Made by a program: the position numbers and the translations under genes. The notes below the pieces were generated by a model. The model saw nothing but the letters and a program-made list of their open reading frames with translations. It had not been told where the DNA came from and did no database searches. DNA of 64,000 bases from Chytridium lagenaria (Eukaryota; Chytridiomycota; Chytridiomycetes; Chytridiales; Chytridiaceae). The stretch covers positions 1 through 64,000 of the forward strand of contig JAHLKC010000148.1 of assembly GCA_025449115.1 (NCBI GenBank). Direction: 5' to 3'. This document shows, in pieces, positions 44,525-52,899 of this stretch. How positions within the stretch are numbered: the first letter of the stretch is position 1; each line of letters starts with the position of its first letter.

Positions 44525-45964
44525 CTAGGTGAGTAGATCATCTGCCAAAGTTTGGTTGAGGTGCCCCTTCACAATCCTGTTAATGTTGTCGCGAATGGTG
44601 GGTGCTGAAGAGTATTCCTCTGCAGAAATGAGGGCCCGTCGGATGGAATAATCGGGTCGCGCGGGATTGATTTTACAGTGGTCTGTAAAAAATCGTTCGG
44701 CTAATACAGGTAGCTTCGTAATATCACCGTTATTAGCTATCCTTTGAACGATTTGCAGATCTTGATTGTAAACTGACGTCCACTTGAGCTTAGGGATCAC
44801 AGATTCGGAGTTGTCCATTTGAGTTTTTCGTTTGTATAGTTCCAGGAGTGTGCTCGCGTCCTTCCTGTACTTCGCTGAGCTGGAAATGGATTTGTGCCGT
44901 GCGGAGAGCATGATTTCTGCCTCTCCACCATCACCCCAAACGGCAAAGAGGTAGCCTGTTTTTCGATTTGAGTGAGTGCCAAAAGGTCCCGGTCTCTTGA
45001 TGACCTTGTGGCAAAGATTCTTGTATGCGGTTTGGTAGGCGTCATACGAAATATTATTCTTCACGCTCTTGTCTGGGTTTGGTGAGGCGAGAAGAGCCGT
45101 TAATTGATCCTTGTCAGGGAAAAGGAAGCCGGAGACCACGCCGAGAAGTTTGACGTAAATCAGGAGGTGACGAATAGGGCATAATTGAGGAAATGTGTCG
45201 TCCCGCCATAAGGTAAGATAGACTGGGCTCTTGTCGCTCTTTCCCTTTGCAACGCAATAATCATGTTAGAGAAATAAAATATATAAATCGTAACCAACCT
45301 GTATTTTGATGACCAAGCTCTCCAGCGTCAAATCTGTCGTTATTAATGAAAGATTCTCCTGAATGTCCTCAAATTCAATATTGATGACTTCATCACACCG
45401 CAGGAAAAGACGTATCGCGATGAGGGTGCAAACCCACAGTTCCAGGTCCCACAAGGTTGTAGCTTCAGAACCGATTAAGTGATCGCGAATGTCCAAGAGT
45501 TCATGCGGTAAGATGGCTGAATCTCCAGAGGCCTGGTAGGATGATCCATTCTTCGTGTTCTCTCCTTTGGTGTGTTTAAGAAGACGACTTTCAGTAGGAT
45601 TTCCTGCACTCCACACCTGCGGCACCAGCGGATGCCATCGGCATCCTTTTGGAATCTCGTGAAGAATGGCATTTGCAGCACATAGCTCGCAAACCTCCTT
45701 GTAGGGCCCATTTTGCTTCCGGGTAAGATGTAAATCTCCAATCGCCGAGTACAGTTGGTCGAGGTTGCGCGGGTCCGACCATTTTCCGTCCGTTGGGATT
45801 GGCTCCCCCAAAACATCCTTCACAAGATTATCATCCCGGTCCAAAAGCAATGGATACTCGTCCGGGTCCCTCCTCTTCCATTGGACGTAAAGGTCGATGG
45901 ATTCCGGCCTCATGGATGTGCAAAAATGCTTTGGAGGTGTGAGATAATAAGATAACCTCACCAA
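44525..45964 (-). CDS. Crypton-like tyrosine recombinase, two exons
   Basis: Exon 1 is 45,964-45,299 and exon 2 is 45,244-44,525, with a 54-bp intron (GTTGGT..CAAAG) joined in phase at KIQ|GKSD. The catalytic core is complete: Arg of box I in IRLFLRCDEVINIEFEDI, HxxR in GTHSNRKTGYLF, the later His in SARHKSISSS and the Tyr nucleophile in SAKYRKDA, in the order and spacing of phage-integrase-type recombinases. This enzyme class cuts and rejoins DNA through a 3'-phosphotyrosine and moves Cryptons. About 425 residues are encoded. The first ATG (MVRLSYYL) and a TATATAAG box 20-30 bp upstream lie inside the end of an LTR inserted at the N-terminus; the native N-terminus is missing. An internal ATG (MRPES) at about 45,913 may be used instead. 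Three decayed relatives lie in the same inverted repeat. Confidence 0.85.
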
Positions 45965-47045
45965 GAGGCATGAATGCGTCGCTTATATAGACGTCGTGCC
46001 ATTATCCTTATTTTCTTATTCCCGTTCCATTCTTTTCCCTCTCGGGGTTTTTCATAGTTTTTCCCCATAGATACGAGAGAGATTTTTATAGAAGGAAGGT
46101 CGGTCGATGTGGTATGCCAACTTATGACATGCTACCACTTTGGTTGAGATGCCTGTTGTTGTTATTTGATTCCCCTTTATGAATTGTTTTATAATTTGTA
46201 GAAAGTTGAGTAGATTCACGTACACCTCTTTAGTCCTGGATTAAGCCCTCTGCACATTCAGGCCAGCCGCTGGTGGGCTGTGCTATCATTTTTCCCCTTT
46301 TATTCACTATGGTGTGTTGAGTTGTACTAGCGGGTGCTCTGTTAGTTTTATTCATTGTAGAAAGTTGAATAGATTTACGTGCACCTCTGTAGTCCTGGAT
46401 TGATCCCGCCCATACATCCAGGCATGGCTGCCCTTGGGCCATGCTTTCTTCATTCTTCTGTTATTCAATATTGTGATATTTAGTTGTACCTGCGGGCGCT
46501 CCGGGATTACGCCGCTGGGGAGACTACACCTTGAACCAAGACCTTTGAGTCTAAGAAGGCCCGAGCCCTGGATAGACGCCTCTGTGGCATGATTCCTTCA
46601 AAGATTGGGTAGTATAACCACCTCTGTTCTTTTCTTGATTGCGATGACTGGCTATCTAGTTGCCTGTGAGTGGGAGTGCGGCATGAGCAGGGCCTTAGGT
46701 AAAAGAGATCAGATCAGAACATGTTAAAACGGCTTATTGCGGCGATTACGAGGCCTTGTACACTACTAGGAGTGGATGGACTCTTTCCTTGATGACCCTT
46801 CCACTCTAGCGCGTTGGATCTCCGCCTGAGTACCTTTTTCCTTCCTTTTTCCCTCCTTACTTTCATTTAGATTAGTTTTAGAGCAGAACCACAGCAACTT
46901 AAATCCCCGCTGTCACTAAAGGCAGAAGAGGGCTTGACTCTTAATCTAGGAGTACCTCCTAGACGCTAGTCTTGTCACCTATTATGTGGTTCTCTACCTC
47001 TGTATGGCGGGGCTTAGCAGAGGGGGCCATAGAGAGAACTTCACA
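45938..47045 (+). repeat. LTR inserted at the 5' end of the recombinase gene
   Basis: Begins TGTGAGATAATAAG, ends GAACTTCACA, 1,108 bp, flanked by GAGG on both sides. Its first 290 and following 110 bases match 4,560-4,960. The junction word (TTTACGTGCACCTCTGTAGTCC near 46,376) is a second copy of the one at 46,216, so part of the LTR is duplicated internally. Confidence 0.65.
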
Positions 47046-47550
47046 GAGGCTTCTATTCCAGAACAATGAGTCCTCGACCGGTTTTGTTGAATATTTTTTT
47101 TTCGATTTACAAGATAAGCGGGTATGAAGTGGGATCTGGTTTGACTTACACAGAGGTTAGTTGTGATGTTTTGTGTATTTTTGTTTGTTAGTTGCGGGGA
47201 TTTGCGGAGTTGGAAATTACAAGGTTGCAATTTAGGGATTTACGGAGTTTGGGGGAAAGGTTTCTTGAGGTTAGCACGTTTTTCGCGTTTTGAAAGGTTG
47301 GGAAGAAGAGGGGAAGAGGAGAGAGAGGGGCCCTGGGGTTGGAACTTGGGGGGAAGGTTTTTTTTTGATCTTTTTTCTCGGAGAGGAGTTTTCTTTTGGG
47401 AGATGTGAGAAGATGAGGAGAGTTTTTTTTTTTTTAAGGGAGAGTCAATAAAGGTGGAGTAGTAGTTTGCTCTATTTGATCGTGTGAGTACGTAGGAAGT
47501 GAAGACAAGTGGCTAGTAAGGGGAGTAAAACAGTAGCTGAAGGTACACAT
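47046..47550. other. P2 core sequence, no gene
   Basis: A 40-bp stretch at about 47,075-47,115 (CGGTTTTGTTGAATATT..) is the reverse complement of 42,650-42,690, so the two sides of the core also share inverted sequence. The rest is G/T-rich with long T runs. Confidence 0.4.
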
Positions 47551-47554
47551 TACA

Positions 47555-48010
47555 ACGTAACAACAAGCAACTTGGATCAGCTTTCTTCCGCGATTGGAGA
47601 CTGCATCTTACTCGGAACCAATTATGCGCATACAAGGAGGTCTGCAAGCTCTACGTTAGAAAGTCTCTGGAGGAAGACATTGCAACTGGATGCCGGTGGC
47701 ATCCTCAGATTCCGTGGGTATGGAGTGCTAGCAATCCGACAAAAAGCTGACTTTTGAAGACAACAAAGGCCGAAAATACAAAGAACAGATCTGTATATCT
47801 AGCAGCTTGAGACAGCGCAATCCTCCCACATAAAATGATGGTTATCCGTGACCACCTAATTGGAAACAACGGTGCTACGTTCGGAGACCTTGAGCTCCGC
47901 CTCTTTCTTTGTTGCGATGAGGTCATCAATATGATGTTTGAGGACATTTAAGACTACCTATCACTCCTCACATCAGACTGGACAGTTGAAAGCCTGGTTG
48001 TAAAATTCAG
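47555..48010 (+). pseudogene. Tyrosine recombinase remnant, exon 1 (right)
   Basis: Across frames it reads NLDQLSSAIGD, YKEVCKLYVRKS, GCRWHPQIPWVWSASNPT, LPHKMMVIRDHLIGNN and LFLCCDEVINMMFEDI, ending ESLVVKFR at a GTCAGA donor. It aligns end to end with exon 1 of the intact gene. The box I Arg is Cys here (FLCCDE), so it is dead apart from its stops. Confidence 0.85.
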
Positions 48011-48021
48011 GTCAGATGTGC

Positions 48022-48966
48022 TGTGAAGAATTACATAATTCACATGGCCTATAGCTCATAAGGACATTTTGTCTAAGTCTGTTGAGTTCCGCCATATTCC
48101 GCATCGATGAATACATTTACGCGTCATATTGAATCCTCCCTTCCTTTTCCTTTGGGTTTTGTATATGCACTTTTTCCCCATGTTTATAGGGCTTATATTG
48201 AAGGAGGTGGTGCGCATATGTGCGGTTTATGTGTGTGTGCATATGTTGTGTCTATTTTTCATTTGTATTTTATGTATTACTTCAACATGCAAAATCTCTT
48301 GATCTAATTTGACCTGTTGAATCCAGTAGTTGATATTGAGTTGATTGTCTATCCTATATCCCCACGTGCGTGGCCTCGTGACGTGATCTCCCCTTCACTC
48401 TTAGTTGGATGACAGTCATCCCCTCTGCCCCCTTACAGCCTGGTGAAGCTGCAATCCGGGCGTTTGAGACGGAAGGCTGTGATGGAATCCCTCCTCATTC
48501 ACAGTGTCCTTTAGTTGAGGCTTGGTCAGCTACATTCCACATCTGGCGCTCACCGACCTGATGAGCAGGCGCTGATGGCAGGCAATGAGTGAGGTTACCC
48601 TGTTCAAAGCTCTGAGAGGCAAACAAGAGCCCATGTTCCAAAAGGTGCCATAGTAGGGTGGCGTGGAGACTTATAGCTATACCCAATTGCCAGGAGACAA
48701 TCTGGTGCTGATATTGATATTGGTTTATAAGCAAGGTAAGTTGATAATGAAGATACTAAATATTTTCCCTTCTCCCTCAAATACGCAGAAGCTCGTGATC
48801 ACTCACCCACACCATTGCCAAACAACATTAACATCACTTAGATTCAGGAGTACATCCTGTCCCTAGGTGCTCTGTGAACTTGCTCTGCTGGAGCAACTCC
48901 TTTACTCTGCTCGCCTACCCCCTAGTCAAAGCTAGGTAGGGAGGGATGGGTCAAGAGAAGATCACA
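48022..48966 (+). repeat. LTR inserted in the recombinase intron (P2 right arm)
   Basis: 945 bp, TGTGAAGAATTAC..AGATCACA, flanked by GTGC at 48,018-48,021 and 48,967-48,970. Without it the intron would be 47 bp (GTCAGATGTGC..GTGCAAAG), close to the 54 bp of the intact gene. Confidence 0.8.
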
Positions 48967-49006
48967 GTGCTTTTATTGCTAAAGATGCAAGCTAAATGGT
49001 GCAAAG

Positions 49007-49186
49007 GGAAAAAGTGACAGGAGACCAGTCTACTAAGCACTCTGGAGGGATGATCTATTCCTGCAGCTATGGCCCATCCGCCATCTTTTGATATATGTTC
49101 GCCTTCTTGGTGCAGTTGATGGCTACCTTTTTCCTAACAAGACCAGACCACTGCCAGATCAATACCTCCCGTCCTGATTCTTCCAT
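49007..49186 (+). pseudogene. Tyrosine recombinase remnant, exon 2 start (P2 right arm)
   Basis: Mirror of 41,457-41,636, with the same in-frame stop after PVY. Confidence 0.8.
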
Positions 49187-49249
49187 CTAACAGTAATAAC
49201 GGATGTAGGAAGGTCCTGAGTTGCAGTTTAAACTTGGTTAAGGTGATGG

Positions 49250-50170
49250 CTGGTATTTACTGCATGATTGTATGATTAACGTGACTGGATCAAAAGTGAT
49301 TGTGCAATCAGTTTCTTCATCATCTGTTTCCATAGCTGATCTATATGGAAGTATCTTGCGTATATCCACATCATGGTAGGAGTCCTGGACAGGTGACTCT
49401 TCCATTTGCATCTGGGACATGGAGAGATTTCATAGGATAGGTGAACAACAATGCTTGTTCAAGGGCTTTCTGGCTATGTTGATAACCAAGAAAAACGTCT
49501 TTGTGAAAGCAGACGTGAGGATAATTCTGGACGCGTTTGGCTAGGTAATTGTAGACGGCTGCAATTTGCCTGGATTGTCCTTCATACCCCAAAAGGTATT
49601 CTAACTCTGTTTTAGCCTTTGTTTTAAACGTCTGGTGCTGTTCCTTAACAAGTATATGCTAACAACATGATTTTTGATGAATCTGACTGACAATTGAGAA
49701 ATCATCTGTATGAAATATCCTTAATAGTTGAACGCCATACGACCTTCTTTGTTAATGTACCACAGCTAGTAGTGCATGTGAGTGCTGGGACGCAGGCAGC
49801 TTTGTCTGTGTCAGCATTCGATGATTATTAAACTTCTAATTGATCACGCAGCTAACGCGTTGAATTCATTCAAATAGGTGGTGCAGGAACAACAGAGATT
49901 TAGAGCAGAAATATTTTCATGTTGTATCCTTTACACGGTAGAGGTACTTATCAGCATGAAATCGTAAACGTTTTTGTATTAGTGTATGTGTTGGCGCATT
50001 GGTAGGTTCGAACAACCAAGATTGCCAACCGACCTCTCCCAAAGCCTTCCCAAGTAAATCCACAAACAAAGTGAAAATGTCAGCCAGAAAAAAAAAAAAA
50101 AAACTTGACTTGTAAAAAAATGCTAATCTGTAGATCAAATTCAACTACCTGCCTGATTCTCGGAATGTCT
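49250..50170. other. Unidentified frames and 50-bp motif copy 4 (P2 right arm)
   Basis: Mirror of 40,440-41,400. The shared motif is at about 49,912-49,960. No family recognised. Confidence 0.3.
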
Positions 50171-50173
50171 GGC

Positions 50174-50180
50174 AAAAAAA
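50174..50180 (-). terminator. Pol III terminator after tRNA-His (right)
   Basis: T7 on the transcribed strand, directly after the gene. Confidence 0.7.
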
Positions 50181-50252
50181 TGCCGCCCCCTGGAATCGAA
50201 CCAGGGTTCTCTCGGCCACAACGAGAAGTAATAACCACTATACTAGAGCGGC
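50181..50252 (-). tRNA. tRNA-His(GTG)
   Basis: Same gene as 40,361-40,432. Confidence 0.95.
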
Positions 50253-50280
50253 TGCTAAGAGACAACACTGTTGTTTGTCA

Positions 50281-50353
50281 CGCCCAACGTGGGGGTCGAA
50301 CCCACAACCTTCAGATTAAGAGTCTGACGCTCTACCGATTGAGCTAGCCGGGC
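50281..50353 (-). tRNA. tRNA-Lys(CTT)
   Basis: 73 nt, acceptor GCCCGGC/GTTGGGC fully paired, the canonical version of the left copy. Read on the plus strand it contains the 23-base primer site of the copia at 25,608-25,630. Confidence 0.95.
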
Positions 50354-50365
50354 CTAAGTGTAAAA

Positions 50366-50439
50366 TGCTCCGCACAGGGATCGAACCTGTGACCTTGGCG
50401 TTATTAGCACCACGCTCTAACCAACTGAGCTAGCGGAGC
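50366..50439 (-). tRNA. tRNA-Ile(AAT)
   Basis: 74 nt, canonical 5-nt variable loop. The left copy is two bases shorter. Confidence 0.95.
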
Positions 50440-50457
50440 TACGTTGATTTGTCAAAA

Positions 50458-50531
50458 TGGTTGCGTCCAGGATCGAACTGGAGACCTTCTGTGTGTTAGA
50501 CAGATGTGATAACCGACTACACCACGCGACC
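50458..50531 (-). tRNA. tRNA-Val(AAC)
   Basis: Same gene as 40,082-40,155, including the acceptor mismatch. Confidence 0.9.
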
Positions 50532-50557
50532 AAATAAGGTGGGACATTTCTTCCCTA

Positions 50558-50631
50558 CGCTCCTGCGTGGACTCGAACCACGAACCTTGACGTTAACAGC
50601 GTCACGCGCTAACCAGTTGCGCCACAGAAGC
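50558..50631 (-). tRNA. tRNA-Asn(GTT)
   Basis: 74 nt with a fully paired T stem; the left copy lacks one G. Confidence 0.95.
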
Positions 50632-50640
50632 AGGCGAAAA

Positions 50641-50713
50641 TGCCGCCTCTCGGGATCGAACCGAGTACCTTAGCATCTTCAGTGCTACGCTCTCCCAGGT
50701 GAGCTAAGGCGGC
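50641..50713 (-). tRNA. tRNA-Phe(GAA)
   Basis: Same gene as 39,903-39,975. Its 5' end abuts the truncated LINE. Confidence 0.95.
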
Positions 50714-50719
50714 TTGTCA

Positions 50720-51029
50720 GGCCTGAAGGTCCTCTGTTATATGCTGTACCCTACAAACATTACCTATACCCCGGGTCTCAACTATATCATGATTCGTAAA
50801 GACCCCTGGACGGTTTCCTAGATTCCCTCACCTCTCCCCCTTACCCCTTGGACCACGCTCACTCTTTTCTTATGCTTCTTACCTTCGGTCTGTCATTGTG
50901 CCTGAGCCCAGAACGGGACACGTAGGCTTGTTATTTTCTTGGTTTTTCTTAGAATGCGGGGGTCGAGAGACTTTTGTATTTTGGGTTTGCTCCAATAAAT
51001 AACTATAAAAAAAAAAAAAAAAAAAAAAA
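50720..51029 (+). mobile_element. 5'-truncated LINE inserted at tRNA-Phe (P2 right arm)
   Basis: About 310 bp of LINE 3' UTR with an A tail (51,007-51,029). The target duplication GGCGGCTTGTCA lies at 50,708-50,719 and 51,030-51,041, the same 12 bp as in the left arm. The 3' end shares GCCTGAGCCCAGAACGGGAC and CAATAAATAACTATAAA with the full-length LINE but differs elsewhere, so it is a different family member and an independent insertion. Confidence 0.9.
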
Positions 51030-51050
51030 GGCGGCTTGTCATGTGAAATG

Positions 51051-51494
51051 TGTGACGGAATTTCCCGATCTCTTGTATTACTTCAATTTTCTTGTATTAC
51101 CTTCTTATTGTATTTTCCACTTCGTTTATTTTTCCGCAAGTTGCCGCGCTTAGCCCCAACTTTGCCAACTTTATTCGAAGTTCTTTTATTTTCTTACCTT
51201 TCTTAGTTAAAACTCGAACTTTCCTTTTCATTCTAAATGTTTCTTTTTTCGAAATTCTTCTTATTTGTTCTAAAAGCTTCTTAAACTTTCTTTAACTTTC
51301 AACTTTATTTTCGTTTTTCGCCTATAAAAGGCTAGCTTTCTCTCTCACTTCTTCAACATCTACTTCTTCACAACATTTCTCTTTGAACAGCTTCTTCTTC
51401 TTAAATAAAACCCTTCAAAACTCCATCTCTTTTCAAATATCTTCAATATTTCCCCTTTGACGAACTTCGCCCTAGCTAGGCTCGTTCCGTCACA
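51051..51494 (+). repeat. 5' LTR of gypsy element
   Basis: 444 bp; contains CGCCTATAAAAGGC (TATA box) near 51,320. Homologous to 33,699-34,168. Confidence 0.9.
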
Positions 51495-51496
51495 TT

Positions 51497-51508
51497 TGGT
51501 AGCACTTC
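51497..51508 (+). promoter_or_regulatory. Probable primer binding site (initiator Met type)
   Basis: TGGTAGCACTTC, two bases after the LTR. TGGTAGC.. resembles sites complementary to initiator tRNA-Met 3' ends (..GCTACCA); no such tRNA is in the window to confirm. Confidence 0.5.
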
Positions 51509-51519
51509 AAAATTCCTCA

Positions 51520-51610
51520 CTCTCTCGAGCCCTCTCTCGCTCCTCACTCCATTTCGAGCCCTCTCTCGCTCCCTCACTCAATCTTGAGCTCTCTCTCCCT
51601 CCTTCACTCC
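51520..51610 (+). repeat. Short tandem repeats in gypsy leader
   Basis: Near-copies of a unit of roughly 30 bp containing GAGCCCTCTCTCGCTCC, three in a row. Confidence 0.6.
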
Positions 51611-51631
51611 TTCACTTCCCTTCTCCTTACA

Positions 51632-52899
51632 ATGTCACACACACCAGAACTCCCTCAGCAAGTCTCCACCAGTGACATCGCCTCGGCCTTTGCAAGCCTT
51701 CAGCAGCAGATAGCCCAGCTCCAAGAACGCCTCAACGCCTCAGAAGCCTTGGTCGCCGCCTCTCGTCGCCTCTCACCAGAAGCCAGAGAACTTCCTGAAT
51801 TCAAGATCACGTCACGCAAGCCACCATCCTTCTCTGGGGATCTTCGCAAGAAACCAGCTCACGAGGCCAAGCAGCAATTGATGAATACCTCCACCAAGCC
51901 GCTGAAGACGCCAGGCTGTACGGCTTCCTTGGAGATGATGAAGAACCTCAGTTCAAGAACCACAAGACCTACGTCGACTGGATCTCCACAGGCCTCTCAG
52001 GACTCGCCCTCACTCAGTGGAGAAGAATCTCTCCAGACGTCCGTCACCACATGGGCTGGAGAGAGTACTGTCAGTGGATTCGCGACTCCTTCGCCTCATC
52101 ACTCACCCTTCAGCAAGCCATTGAATCCCTCGACAAGATAGAGCAAAAGGGTGCCGCCACTCTTTACTCTCAGCAGTTCAACGAGCTCGTCGCCGCCATT
52201 GAAGGATCAGGCATCGTCTACCCAGAAGTCATCCTCTGCTTCAAGTACCGCCGCGGACTCAAGGCCATCCTCAGGACCAATGAAGATCTTTTCGACATTC
52301 AAGACGACCTCCAGAGACTCCAGCGTGCTGCAGAGCGCCTGGATGACTTCCACTGGAGAGAAGGAAACCACCAACGCCGCAGCAACCAGAATGATAACCG
52401 TCACAAGCCACGCGACCATAATTTTCGTTCCCAAAGGCAAGAAAAGCAACAGCACAACAACGGTCCCACTCCCATGGAAATCGACAACCACCCAGCAACC
52501 CGGTCCAAGCTCACGATCAAGAAAAGCCCATCTACCGTGCAAATGGTTGGTGTACCTACTGCCGCTCTCACGAACATCGCTATGAGCAATGCAACGCCCC
52601 AGGAATCCGTCGGAAACAAGTCAAGGTCAACAACACGCAAGTCTCGGAAACGACAGCACCGACGGTCGGCAACAGTAAGAGGCAATCTGCCTCTCAAACC
52701 TGATCAAGACACGGCGTTGCGCGCTCCCTCGGGAGAGTCTTCACCACCTCCCGAGGTCGAGCGCGCTACACTTGACAAGAGTTCCGTGGAGGCTCCCTGT
52801 CAAGACGGTTCCATCCACATCCAAACCTCAAAGACCTCATCAAGACGTCGATCGCATCCTCAAGATCTACCACGTCGAGAAACAAGACGCCAAGAGTGA
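51632..52899 (+). pseudogene. Gypsy Gag
   Basis: ATG at 51,632 (MSHTPELPQQVSTSD), a coiled-coil-like stretch (SLQQQIAQLQERLNASEAL), a frameshift near 51,850, then the capsid-like part (WREYCQWIRDSFASSLTLQQ, QQFNELVAAIEGSG) and a basic tail. No CCHC knuckle is evident in the readable frame. Confidence 0.8.

Larger units (their letters stand above)
47995..50719. repeat. Right arm of inverted repeat P2
   Basis: Reverse complement of 39,897-42,647. tRNAs on the minus strand, pointing toward the core. Confidence 0.9.

Noticed and set aside
6743..50713. Endogenous giant virus carrying tRNA genes
   Set aside because: No capsid, DNA polymerase B or other core viral gene is visible; the surroundings are retroelements and a tyrosine recombinase.
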